Shown here in pieces: positions 36,862 through 45,379 of a stretch of DNA of 64,000 nt. Origin of the DNA: Mayfieldus sp963772265 (lineage in GTDB: Bacteria > Actinomycetota > Thermoleophilia > Solirubrobacterales > 70-9); contig CAVYWS010000006.1 of assembly GCA_963772265.1 (NCBI GenBank), forward strand, positions 105,462 to 169,461, written 5' to 3'. Within the stretch, counting starts at the first letter, position 1, and each line of letters begins with the position of its first letter. Position numbers and translations under genes: made by a program. The notes below the pieces were generated by a model that was not told the origin of the DNA, searched no databases, and was given only the letters and a program-made list of their open reading frames with translations.

Positions 36862-37266
36862 CTATTCCTTGACGTTGATCTCGACCCGAACGCCGTTGGG
36901 GTCGAGGACGAAGAGCTGGCGCAGGCCGGCCGCCGGGATCTCGTTCTCGATTGCATCGACTCCGTGCTCGGCCAACCGCGCCGCGATCTCCTCGTAATCG
37001 CTTGCGTTGAAGGCGACGTGGTCCACGGCGCCGGTTCGGTGGCCGGGCGGCGACGCATCGAGCCCCAGCGTCGCCGCATGCGCCGCGTACTCCGATCGCT
37101 GCGCCAGGTGCACGCAGGGCACGCCGCCGGCGTAGAGCCAGCGGCCGGAGAACTCAAGCGGCGGCCGCTCGCCCTCCTGCAGCCCGAGCACCTCGCAGTA
37201 GAACGCTCTGCTCGCCTCGAGGTCGTCGGTGAGCACCAGCAGGTGCTCGAGCCCGGTCAGCGGCAC
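36862..37266 (-). CDS. VOC family (glyoxalase/dioxygenase-fold) protein
   Basis: A 134-residue single-copy vicinal-oxygen-chelate protein starting at GTG 37266. Putative metal ligands are His in GLEHLLVLTD, His in AVDHVAFNA and Glu in GVRVEINVKE. It begins eight bases after the second E1 beta stop and is the last gene of the transporter operon. The two-His-one-Glu set suggests a metal enzyme (glyoxalase, ring-cleaving or epimerase-like). The function cannot be fixed from sequence. Confidence 0.78.
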   Translation of the reverse strand: MPLTGLEHLLVLTDDLEASRAFYCEVLGLQEGERPPLEFSGRWLYAGGVPCVHLAQRSEYAAHAATLGLDASPPGHRTGAVDHVAFNASDYEEIAARLAEHGVDAIENEIPAAGLRQLFVLDPNGVRVEINVKE

Positions 37267-37274
37267 GGAGGCGG

Positions 37275-38273
37275 CTAGCCCGACGCCGCGGCCGCCGGGG
37301 CGGCGCCGACCAGGCGCTTCGCGGCCTCGACCACCTTCTCCGGCGTGGGCGAGATGAAGCCTTCCTGCGGCTGGCTGTTGGAGACCGGTGCGTCGGCGCG
37401 GGCAACCCGGGCGATCGGGGCCTTCAGCGAGTCGAAGCCCTTCTCGCTCACCGTGGCGGCGATCTCCGACGCGACTCCGGCCCGCAGCCGGCCCTCGTCG
37501 GCGATGATCAGCCGGCCCGTCTTGGCGACCGAGGCGAGGATCGTCTCCTCGTCGAGCGGGACGAGGGTGCGGAGGTCGACCACCTCGGCCTCGATCCCCT
37601 CTGCAGCCAGCTGCTCGGCCGCCTGCATTGCCAGCCCGACCATCATCGAGCAGGCGACGATCGTGACGTCGCCTCCCTCGCGCTTGGTCGCGGCCTCGCC
37701 GAAGGGGATCTCGTAGTCCTCGTCGGGCACGTCGTCCTCGGCCCCGTAGAGGAAGGCGTGGGTGATCACCATCGACGGGTTCTCGCTCGCAAACGCCGCG
37801 CGCAGCAGGCCCTTGGCGTCGCGGGCGCCGGAAGGGGCGGCGATCTCGATTCCCGGCACGTTCCAGTAGGTGGAGAGCGGGCTCTCGGAGTGCTGGGCGC
37901 CGCCTCCATGCAGCAGGCCATGGCTGATGTGGAGGACCACCGGCACCTTGATGCGGCCGCCCGAGGAAAGGTGGGCCGGGGCGATCTCGTTGGCGATCGA
38001 GGAGAAGGCGGGATAGCTGAACGAGGCGAGGCCGAGGTGGGTGAAGATCTGCTGCCCGCACATCGCCGCCCCCGCGGCGAGGGCGGCGAAGGCCGCCTCC
38101 GAGCAGGGCGGGAAGTAGCAGCGATCCCCGTATTTCTCCTGGAAGGGCGCGAACTGAGGCGCCTCGGGGCCGATCCCCAGGACCTCGTTGCCCATCACCG
38201 CGAAGCTGGGGTCTTCCTCCATCATCGTCTCGAGCACGTCGAGAATCGCGTCGGCGTAGTTCTTGGTGGCCAT
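37275..38273 (-). CDS. 2-oxo acid dehydrogenase E1 beta subunit (second copy)
   Basis: A 332-residue E1 beta protein, ATG 38273 with GGAGGAGG upstream. Recognisable parts are VMGNEVLGIGPEAP, PPCSEAAFAALAAGAAMCG, HLSSGGRIKVPVVLHIS and DLRTLVPLDEETI. It differs clearly from the first copy (different cofactor-side sequence PCSEAAF against PISEAAV), so the two pairs probably act on different 2-oxo acids. It is paired with the E1 alpha gene just upstream. No E2 or E3 is nearby. Confidence 0.92.
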   Translation of the reverse strand: MATKNYADAILDVLETMMEEDPSFAVMGNEVLGIGPEAPQFAPFQEKYGDRCYFPPCSEAAFAALAAGAAMCGQQIFTHLGLASFSYPAFSSIANEIAPAHLSSGGRIKVPVVLHISHGLLHGGGAQHSESPLSTYWNVPGIEIAAPSGARDAKGLLRAAFASENPSMVITHAFLYGAEDDVPDEDYEIPFGEAATKREGGDVTIVACSMMVGLAMQAAEQLAAEGIEAEVVDLRTLVPLDEETILASVAKTGRLIIADEGRLRAGVASEIAATVSEKGFDSLKAPIARVARADAPVSNSQPQEGFISPTPEKVVEAAKRLVGAAPAAAASG

Positions 38274-38286
38274 GGTCGCCTCCTCC

Positions 38287-39310
38287 TCAGGCGAAGACGT
38301 TGTCGAGTGCGGTCTCGGGCGCTGGCAGGGGGCTGGAGAGGGCGAACTCCCGCGCCTCGTCGAGGCGCTCGCTGACTCGCTTGTCCATCTCGGTCAGCTC
38401 GATCCTGGGTGATGTCGCCGTCGGCGAGCAGCCGGCGGGCGTAGATCAGAACCGGGTCGTTTCCCTTGTGCCAGCCCTCGTGCTCGCCCGCCATCCGCGA
38501 CTCGTCCCAGCCCATCGAGATGTCGGTCACCCCGGTGGGCAGGTCCGGCCAGAGCTGCTGGCTTCCGGCGTAGCGGTCGGTGACCGCGTGGACGAAGAAG
38601 GGCCCCTTGCGGCTGCGCGCGTGCTCGACCGCCCGGCACATCAGCTCATAGACGGCGTCGAGGTCGCGGCCGTCGACCGTCTCCACCGGGATCTCGAAGG
38701 TCTTCGGGATCGTGGTCAGGTCCTTGACCGAGGAGACCGAGGTCGGAAAGCCGCCGCCGGCCGAGCCCAGCGCCCCGGGGCTGTTGTTCTCACAGACGTA
38801 GACGGCGGGCAGCGACCACAGTGCGGCGAAGTTCAGCGTCTCGTAGGAGACGCCCTCCTCCAGCGCCCCGTCGCCGAACAGGCCCACCGCGATTGCGTCG
38901 CCGCCCTGCTGGTTGAGCGCGAACGCGGCGCCGGTGGCCAGCGAGATGCTGCCGCCGACGATCGAGGACGTGGAGAGGAAGCCGAGGTCGGGATCGCTCA
39001 TGTGCAGGGTCCCGCCTTGGCCGTGGTTGAGCCCGGTCTCGCGCCCGAGGATCTCGGCCACGGCGCGGCCCGGATCCGCGCCGCGGGCGACCAGGTGTCC
39101 GTGGTTGCGGTGGTGGGTGGCGATCTTGTCGTCGGGCCCCAGGGCCTCCATCACCGCGGCGCCGGTCGCCTCCTGGCCGATGTAGAGGTGGTAATGGGCC
39201 ATGAAGGCCTCCTCCTGGAAGAGGCGGACGATCGTCTCCTCGAAGCGGCGGATCGTCAGCATCGTCTCCAGCACGCGAGCCTTGCGCTCGGCGTCCCATG
39301 TCTCAGCCAT
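38287..39310 (-). CDS. 2-oxo acid dehydrogenase E1 alpha subunit (second copy), frameshift near the 3' end
   Basis: E1 alpha of about 341 residues from ATG 39310, overlapping livF by eight bases. The thiamine-diphosphate motif is FGDGALEEGVSYE with CENNSPGALG; THHRNHGHLVARG and GHEGWHKGNDP are also visible. After GDITQ the frame is lost at 38401-38404. Dropping one base gives ELTEMDKRVSERLDEAREF and a TGA at 38287-38289, fourteen bases before the E1 beta ATG. As read, the frame runs to 38222. It is encoded inside the ABC importer operon, so its 2-oxo acid is probably derived from the imported compound. Confidence 0.87.
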
Positions 39311-40130
39311 CGGTTACCTCCTCCGTGCCGTCCTCAAGCGAGCTTCCCCCGAGAAGGTACGCCGACCGCAGCAGCTCGGGGTTCTCCTTCAGCTCCGTCG
39401 CGGTGCCCGAGAAGCGAATCCGCCCCCCTTCCATCACGCAGACGCCGTTGGCGAGCCCCAGTGCCACCGTTGCGAACTGCTCGATCAGCAGCACTCCGAC
39501 GCCGGATCCAACCACCGTGCGGATCCTCGGGATCAAGCGCTGCAGCACGACCGGGGCGAGGCCGAGCGAGAGCTCGTCGATCAGCACGAACCGCGGTTGC
39601 GAGACGAGGGCCTGGGCAAGCACGAGCATCTGCTGCTCGCCGCCCGAGAGCGAGCGGGCGCTGACGCCGAGCCGCGGCTCGAGCTCGGGGAACATCTCGA
39701 GGGCGCGGGCCAGCCCGGCCTTGGCGTCGGCTCGGGAGAGGGCGTAGGTGGCGACGTTGAGGTTGTCCTCGACCGTGAGCTCGGAGAGAAGCCTGCGGCC
39801 CTCCGGGACCACGGCCACCCCGGCGCCGCGGATCTTCTCGGGGCGGCGGCCGGCGAGCTCCTCCTCGTCGAGCTTCACCGAGCCCGAGTCAAGCCGAAGG
39901 ATCCCCCCGACCGCGATCACCAGGCTCGACTTGCCGGCCCCGTTCGGGCCCAGCAGCGCCGTCACCTCGCCGGCCGGTATGCGGATCGAGACGTCGTGGA
40001 CGACCCGGTGGCCGCCGCGGGAGACGTTGAGGCCCTCGAGGCTGAGGACCGAACCGTTGCCCGTCGGCTCCGCCCTTTCCTCACTCTCCTGTGTGGGCGG
40101 CTGGGGGGCCGGTGGCTGCTCCCCCGCCAT
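39303..40130 (-). CDS. livF: branched-chain amino acid-type ABC transporter ATPase, LivF
   Basis: A 275-residue ATPase. Walker A GPNGAGKSS, signature LSGGEQQML and Walker B FVLIDELSLGLAP are complete. The first 45 residues are a Pro/Glu-rich extension absent from most LivF proteins. Start ATG 40130 shares a base with the livG stop. In this importer class (HAAT family) LivF and LivG power a LivH-LivM channel fed by a binding protein. Members import amino acids, aromatic acids or other carboxylates. Confidence 0.92.
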   Translation of the reverse strand: MAGEQPPAPQPPTQESEERAEPTGNGSVLSLEGLNVSRGGHRVVHDVSIRIPAGEVTALLGPNGAGKSSLVIAVGGILRLDSGSVKLDEEELAGRRPEKIRGAGVAVVPEGRRLLSELTVEDNLNVATYALSRADAKAGLARALEMFPELEPRLGVSARSLSGGEQQMLVLAQALVSQPRFVLIDELSLGLAPVVLQRLIPRIRTVVGSGVGVLLIEQFATVALGLANGVCVMEGGRIRFSGTATELKENPELLRSAYLLGGSSLEDGTEEVTDG

Positions 40131-40847
40131 CAGACGTCGGCCTCGGTGCCCAGGTAGGCGCGGGTGACGTGCTCGTCGCGGAGCACCTCCGCGGTCGGTC
40201 CCGCCGCGATCAGCTTGCCGAAATCGAGGACGGCGGTGACCTCGCAGCAACCCGAGACCAGGCTCATGTCGTGGTCGACCAGGATGACCATCGCATCGCG
40301 CTCCCTCGGGATCCGCTGGATCACTCCCGAGAGGTGTCCGGTCTCTTCATCGGGAAGCCCCGCCGCCGGTTCGTCGAGCAGGACCACGCGCGGCTCGCCC
40401 ACCACCGCCCGCGCGACCTCGACCAGGCGGCGGTCGCGAGCGCCGAGCGTCGTGACCCTGGTCTCGGGCGGGGTCTGGAGCCCGACGAACTCGATCGCGC
40501 TGAGCACGTCCTCCCTGCGGGTGGCCCGCTTGCCCCTCGAGTGCTCGTGGACCATCGCGACGTTGTCGAAGATCGACAGCTCCTCGATCGCCTGCTCGGT
40601 CTGAAACGTCCTCCGCAGCCCCCAGCGGGTGCGGCGAAAGTCGGTCATCCGCAGCAGGTCGTCGCCGAAGGCACGGACGCGTCCCGCTGGCCGGCTTGAC
40701 GAAGCCGCTGAGCACGTTGAAGAAGGTGGTCTTGCCGGCCCCGTTGGGGCCGATCAGCCCGCAGGTTCCGCCCGGAAAGCTCACTGTCATGCCGTCGATC
40801 GGGGTGACGCCGCCGAAGCGAACCTCCAGGTCGTTGACTTCGATCAT
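40130..40847 (-). CDS. livG: branched-chain amino acid-type ABC transporter ATPase, LivG (frameshifted)
   Basis: About 239 residues from ATG 40847. The first frame has Walker A GPNGAGKTT and ends in SGFVKPASGT; the second frame resumes with VRAFGDDLLRMTDF and the LivG-type GLRRTFQTE, Walker B VVLLDEPAAGL and switch VDHDM. They join at 40678-40682, where one extra base (in a GCGTCC context) breaks the frame. Total length is one base over a multiple of three. All catalytic motifs survive in the joined protein, which argues for a sequence error rather than decay. Confidence 0.87.
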
Positions 40848-41929
40848 GGCGGCCTCGCGGTGTCGGCGGTGCGCCCGAAGGCCCGCCTGACCAGCGAGGC
40901 CAGTAGGCGCCCGAGCCTCGCCATGTCCTTCGGGAACTGGTTGATCAGCCCGGTGGGGGCGGTGAGCAGCACCTGCAGGATCCCGACCCCGAAGATGATC
41001 GTCAGCAGGTCGGGCGGCAGGCCCCAGTCGTTGAGCAGCGCAGGCAGCAGCTTGAACAGCAGGCCGGCGAGCAGCGCCCCGCCGAGGTTGAAGATGCCGC
41101 CCATCAGGCAGACGGCGAGCAGGCTGATGTTGTCCTGGGTCGGGAACTGGAGGTTGAAGAGATGACCGACGTCGCTGGCCAGCAGCGCCCCGGCGACGCC
41201 GGTCATGAACGAGGCCAGGGCCAGCGCCCAGAGCTTGTAGACGGTGACGTTGATCCCGGCGGCGAGCGCCGCCGGCTCGCTCTGGCGGATCGCGGCCCAG
41301 GCACGGCCCGGCTTGCCGCGCACGTGTACCAGGGCAAGCAGAAACATCAGCGCCATCACGATGACCGTGTAGCGGTAGAAGCCGGCCACGTTCTCGGCGA
41401 TCGCCGGGCGGCGGGCGGAGACGCCGCCGGACGCGGCCTCGGTATGGCCGAGGAATCCGCCGCCGCCGTTGGGGAAGTCGGTCGCCGCGATCACCACCGA
41501 GATCGCCCCGGCGAGCATCAGGGTGATCAGCGCCAGGTCGAGGCCGCTCAATCGCAGCGCAGGAAGGCCGATGATCGTTCCGATCACCATCGTGATCAGC
41601 CCGGTCAGGATCAGCACCGCCGGGAACGGCAGCGCGGTCGCGAACAGCAGCCGGGCCCCGACCCAGCCGCCGATCGCGAGCAGCGCGACCTGTCCCAGCG
41701 AAACCAGGCCGACACGCCCCATCAGGATGCAGAGGCCGAGGGCGACCATCGTGTAGATCGCGACGCTGGTGAGGACGTCGGTCCAGTAGTCGCTGAGCAT
41801 CGCCGGTAGCGCAAACAGCGCGAAGACGAGCATGACCGCGATCACGATCACGCGCACACGGTCGCCGCGGTCGAGGTGCGGGAGCCGCAATGCGGCCCGG
41901 GCCCGAGTCGTCAGCTCAGCCGCGTCCAC
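40844..41929 (-). CDS. livM: branched-chain amino acid-type ABC permease, LivM
   Basis: A 361-residue permease with about ten membrane helices, starting at GTG 41929. The region LALGLCILMGRVGLVSLGQVALLAIGG is the family signature, and AIRQSEPAALAAGINVTVYKLWALA is the cytosolic coupling loop. Start and stop overlap livH (14 bases) and livG (4 bases), showing tight coupling. Together with LivH it forms the translocation path for the imported acid. Confidence 0.92.
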   Translation of the reverse strand: MDAAELTTRARAALRLPHLDRGDRVRVIVIAVMLVFALFALPAMLSDYWTDVLTSVAIYTMVALGLCILMGRVGLVSLGQVALLAIGGWVGARLLFATALPFPAVLILTGLITMVIGTIIGLPALRLSGLDLALITLMLAGAISVVIAATDFPNGGGGFLGHTEAASGGVSARRPAIAENVAGFYRYTVIVMALMFLLALVHVRGKPGRAWAAIRQSEPAALAAGINVTVYKLWALALASFMTGVAGALLASDVGHLFNLQFPTQDNISLLAVCLMGGIFNLGGALLAGLLFKLLPALLNDWGLPPDLLTIIFGVGILQVLLTAPTGLINQFPKDMARLGRLLASLVRRAFGRTADTARPP

Positions 41930-42862
41930 TGGCGATCCCTGCCGTTCCGAACGAGATCACGCGACGACGCGACAGCACCAGCAGGGCGACGATCGCGAGC
42001 ACGAACGGAGTCATGCCCCGGTACTCGGTCAGCGACAGGATCGGTGTCAGAAGCGCGTTCACGACTCCGACTGCGAGTGCCGCGAAGAAGGTGATCACCA
42101 GCGAACGAAGGCGCGCGATCAATGCTGCCGCAAGCGAGGAGATCACCAGGAAAGTCAGCGAGACGGCGTCGAGCCCGACAAGGTTGGAGAGCAGAAGTCC
42201 GGCGATTCCGGCGAGCAGGCCCGATACGAGCCACGCCTGCGCCTCGACCCGCCGCACAGGAACGCCGAGCGTAGCGGCGATCTCGCGGTCGTTTGCGAGC
42301 GCCCGCATCGCGGTGCCGAGATTGGTGAATCGTAAGAAGGCGGCGGTGCCGAACGTGATCAGGATTCCGAATCCGAACCCGATCACCTGCGTGTAGGTGA
42401 CGCGCGACGTCCGTGACCTGGAAGTGGTGCTCAGAGGTGGGCAGGATCAGCGAGCGGGCCTTGTCGCTCCAGATCCAGGACATCGCTCCGAGCAGGATCA
42501 GCAGTCAAGCCCAGCGTGGCTACCGCCTTGATCAGCGGGTCGCGTCCGGCCAATGGTGGACCGAAGAGCACGCCGTAGGCGAGGGTCACCACGCCCCCGA
42601 AGAGGATGCAGACGATGTAGGCCGGGCCCTCGGCCCAGCCGTGGCTGTTGACCAGCTCCCAGGCGAGCAGGGCGCCGAACGCCCCGACCGCGCCGAAGGC
42701 AAGGTTGAGCACGCCCGTGGTCCGGTAAAGCACCACCATCCCCACCCCGGAGAGGGCGTAGACCCCGCCCAACGCCAGGCCGGTGACGATGAACGGCTTG
42801 AACGTCTCCCAGGTCGGCAGCCCCAAGAAGGCGACGACCGGCTGAAATTCCTGCCAGATCAT
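41916..42862 (-). CDS. livH: branched-chain amino acid-type ABC permease, LivH (two frameshifts)
   Basis: About 315 residues if two single extra bases are removed. Segment one (ATG 42862) has GGVYALSGVGMVVLYRTTGVLNLAFGA, the LivH signature. The frame breaks at 42501-42505 after AVATLGLT, continues with LILLGAMSWIW through SEHHFQVTD, breaks again at 42400-42407, and resumes with VTYTQVIGFGFGILITFG to the stop. The last 480 bases also use less GC-rich codons (CTT, GCA, TTA, CGA) than the neighbours. The length is two over a multiple of three, as expected for two extra bases. Confidence 0.82.
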
Positions 42863-42898
42863 CGTCTTCTTGGGGCGTGGCGGGGCCTTCCTCTTCGA

Positions 42899-44245
42899 TT
42901 ACTGACCGATCAGGCTCGGGTCCGCTGCCTCGATCTTGCGGACCTTTGCGATGTCGGGGTCGACGTCGGAGATCTTGAAGCAGTCCTCCTTGATCACCAT
43001 CTTGCCGCCGTTCGGCGTCGTCGTCCAGTCGGTGTTGTTGGGGATGTGCAGCGGCGCCTTGCCGTAGTACCAGGGCTCGCAAAGGATGTCGGTCTTGAAG
43101 TCCTTCACGTTCCGCACGGCGTCGTTGTAGGTCTTCACCGTGTAGCTGTCGCCCTCGATGCTGAGCAGCGCCTGGACCGAGATCCGCCCCATCAGGTAGC
43201 CCATCTGGCTGAAGCTGCCCAGACCGCCGGTGACGTTCTTGCCGTACTTGTCCATCACCTGGCGGTAGAGCTCCGAGTCGGGACCGTCGAAGTCGGTCAC
43301 GTTGAGCTCCGCGTTGACGCCCAGCTTGTCGTCCCACACCGGGCCCAGCGCCTCGGCGAGGAAATCGGTGTTGCACGGGGTCGAGCAACCCCAGGCCTTG
43401 ACCTGGTCGGCTAGGCCCTGCTGCTCGGCGGCCTGGAGGATCTTCAGCGCCTCGGGGGGCGTGAAGTTCAGCACCACCGCGCCGTTGGAGCCGGCCTCCT
43501 GGACCAGCTTCAGCGCGACCGAGTTGGCGTCCTGGATCGGCACGTTGTCGGTCGACTCGGTGATCGGCACGTTGGCCGCGTCGGCAATCAGCTTCGGGCC
43601 CTCGGCGATGTAGCCGGTGCCCGGGACGTTGGACTGGTCGAAGGCGATCTTGTCGACCTTCTGGCGGATCACGTACTGGGTCGCTCCGTCGGAGCTGTAG
43701 CGCGGCCCCATGTTGACCGGGGAGCTGTTCGGCGTCGACCAGCACTCCGGGGCGATCCCCGCGTTGAGGACGTAGAAGCCGTGCTGCTCGTAGTAGGAGT
43801 GGTTGATCGAGCACTCGATCAGGCTGAAGCCGCCGGTGAAGCCGATCACCTTGTCGGACTCGGCCAGCTTGCGGACCAGCGAAGCGTCCTGAGCCGGATC
43901 GGTCTGCTCGGTCTCCTGGTAGTACTTGATCGGGTGGCCGTTGATGCCGCCGTTGTCGTTCACGCACTTGAAGTACGCGTTGGCGGCGTTGAGGCCGTCC
44001 GAGAAGTCCGTGCCGGGTTGCTTGGTGGCGATTCCGCCGAGCCTGATCGGCGTTCCGGTGGCCTTCTTGCCGTTGCCGAGGCCGCACTTCACCTCGCCGC
44101 TCTGTCCCACTCCGCCACCGGCGGAGGTGGTTCCGTTGTCGTCGCTGCCGCCGCAGGCGGCGAGAAACATTCCGAAGCCGATCACCGCCGTGATGACCGC
44201 CAGATACGGGCGCAGCTTCCGTGCGTTCACTCCAAGAATCTCCAC
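42899..44245 (-). CDS. ABC transporter substrate-binding lipoprotein (LivJ/HAAT family)
   Basis: A 448-residue periplasmic-binding-type protein of the Peripla_BP_6 family. The leader from GTG 44245 ends in the lipobox FLAACGG, so it is membrane-tethered. The mature protein contains TPIRLGGIATKQPGTDF, GGINGHPIKYYQE and a C-terminal domain with YDAVRN-like helices; several Cys (CS-PC, ILCEPW) may form disulphides. GTG 44248 and GTG 44230 are alternative starts. It is the first gene of the importer operon and faces gntR across the operators. A carboxylated aromatic ligand is suggested by the neighbours only. Confidence 0.9.
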   Translation of the reverse strand: MEILGVNARKLRPYLAVITAVIGFGMFLAACGGSDDNGTTSAGGGVGQSGEVKCGLGNGKKATGTPIRLGGIATKQPGTDFSDGLNAANAYFKCVNDNGGINGHPIKYYQETEQTDPAQDASLVRKLAESDKVIGFTGGFSLIECSINHSYYEQHGFYVLNAGIAPECWSTPNSSPVNMGPRYSSDGATQYVIRQKVDKIAFDQSNVPGTGYIAEGPKLIADAANVPITESTDNVPIQDANSVALKLVQEAGSNGAVVLNFTPPEALKILQAAEQQGLADQVKAWGCSTPCNTDFLAEALGPVWDDKLGVNAELNVTDFDGPDSELYRQVMDKYGKNVTGGLGSFSQMGYLMGRISVQALLSIEGDSYTVKTYNDAVRNVKDFKTDILCEPWYYGKAPLHIPNNTDWTTTPNGGKMVIKEDCFKISDVDPDIAKVRKIEAADPSLIGQ

Positions 44246-44307
44246 CACTCCTCCTCTTCCTCTCTGCGGGTTTGGGGCACCGCCGGGCGCGATCCTAACC
44301 GATCCAA

Positions 44308-44315
44308 TGCATGCA
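44308..44315. promoter_or_regulatory. GntR-type operator, site 3 (TGCATGCA)
   Basis: Palindrome TGCATGCA, 63 bases upstream of the binding-protein start (minus strand). It differs from TGTATACA by symmetric T-to-C and A-to-G changes, so dyad symmetry is kept. Function inferred. Confidence 0.6.
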
Positions 44316-44429
44316 GGGCAAGGGAATGACCAAATAGTTTGATCTATTGGTTTTCGCGCCTGCACAGCCCCATTCGAGGGACCTGCGCCCAGCCGGCGGT
44401 CGGCTGAGGCATCGGCGAGCGGCGCTCCC

Positions 44430-44437
44430 TGCATACA
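44430..44437. promoter_or_regulatory. GntR-type operator, site 4 (TGCATACA)
   Basis: CTGCATACAGG, an imperfect palindrome of the TGYATRCA set midway between the importer operon and gntR. It is 86 bases from site 5, the same spacing as sites 1 and 2. Function inferred. Confidence 0.6.
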
Positions 44438-44515
44438 GGACAGCCCTGCTGCGCGACGGCGGTCGGATCTCCCAACCTTGTGCTGAACGATGTGCTTGGC
44501 CGCGCCCTGCCCTGT

Positions 44516-44523
44516 TGCATACA
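44516..44523. promoter_or_regulatory. GntR-type operator, site 5 (TGCATACA)
   Basis: TTGCATACAA, 52 bases upstream of the gntR start codon and the exact reverse complement of site 2 (TTGTATGCAA). The position fits autoregulation of gntR and its downstream operon. Function inferred. Confidence 0.7.
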
Positions 44524-44574
44524 ATCGCCTTGGTCGTCGTCAAGCCGCCGAGGATTAGGGGAGCGAGTGACGAG

Positions 44575-45360
44575 ATGAGCACCAAAGCCGATCGCAACTC
44601 ACAGTCGATGCAGGCCCTTCTGCGCCTGCGGGAGCTGATCCTCAGCGGCGAGTTTCCGGCCGGAAGCCGAATGTCGGAGCTTCCCCTCGTCGAGCGTCTC
44701 GGCGTCTCGCGGACTCCGCTCCGCCTCGCGCTTTCCAATCTCGAGCACGAGGGGCTGCTCGAGGCCCTGCCGGGGGGCGGCTACGGGGTGCGGGAGTTCA
44801 CCCAGCGCGACATCGACGACGCGATCGAGCTGCGGGGGGTGCTCGAGGGCACCGCGGTGCGCTTCGCGGCGGAGCGCGGGGTCAACGGCCGCCAGATCGC
44901 GACGATGAGGGAATGTCTCGAGGAGCTCGAGACGGTCGTGCATCAGGCCGATTACGACTCCTTCGTCCGTTACGTGGACCTCAACGAGCGCCTGCACGGG
45001 TTGTTACTGCGGGCGGCGCGCAGCCCGGTGCTGGAGCGGGCGCTCGACGCGGTGATCTCGCTTCCGTTCGCGGGCCCGAGCGCCTTCGTGCTGGCCGAGG
45101 CCGAGCTGCCCGAATCGCGCGAGATCCTGCTGATTGCCCAGGGCCACCACAAGGCTCTGGTCGATTCGATCGAGAACCGCGAGGGCGCGCGGGCCGAGGG
45201 TGTGGCCCGCGAGCACGCGCGAATCGCGAAGCGCAACCTCGAAGTCGTCCTCGCCAACCGCGACGTCCTGGAGCGGGTGCCCGGCGCCTCGCTGATCAGG
45301 ATTCCCGTGGGCCGCCAGCCGGCCGGGCAGGCGCCCGCGGACGAGCCGTCGAAAACCTGA
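44575..45360 (+). CDS. GntR family transcriptional regulator, FadR/FCD subfamily
   Basis: A 261-residue regulator. The winged helix-turn-helix (about 12-80) has LRELILSGEFPAGSRMSE and LVERLGVSRTPLRLALSNLEHEGLL; the all-helical FCD ligand domain (about 90-230) follows with ELRGVLEGTAVRFAAERG and metal-ligand type His and Asp residues including DLNERLHGLL. FCD domains bind organic acids such as pathway intermediates. It is the first gene of the ring-cleavage operon, and its own control region carries three of the ten palindromes, so it is the prime candidate repressor of the island. Start ATG 44575. Confidence 0.93.
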   Translation: MSTKADRNSQSMQALLRLRELILSGEFPAGSRMSELPLVERLGVSRTPLRLALSNLEHEGLLEALPGGGYGVREFTQRDIDDAIELRGVLEGTAVRFAAERGVNGRQIATMRECLEELETVVHQADYDSFVRYVDLNERLHGLLLRAARSPVLERALDAVISLPFAGPSAFVLAEAELPESREILLIAQGHHKALVDSIENREGARAEGVAREHARIAKRNLEVVLANRDVLERVPGASLIRIPVGRQPAGQAPADEPSKT

Positions 45361-45379
45361 GGCAGCAAAGGAGAGCTGA

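Larger units (their letters stand above)
44246..44574. other. divergent control region of importer operon and gntR
   Basis: A 329-base stretch without a gene. It contains three TGYATRCA operators (44308, 44430, 44516) and, at 44330-44350, an A+T-rich imperfect dyad CCAAATAG-TTTGAT-CTATTGG that stands out from the GC-rich surroundings and may contain promoter or second-regulator sequence. No RNA gene or small ORF with a good ribosome site is visible. Confidence 0.7.
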
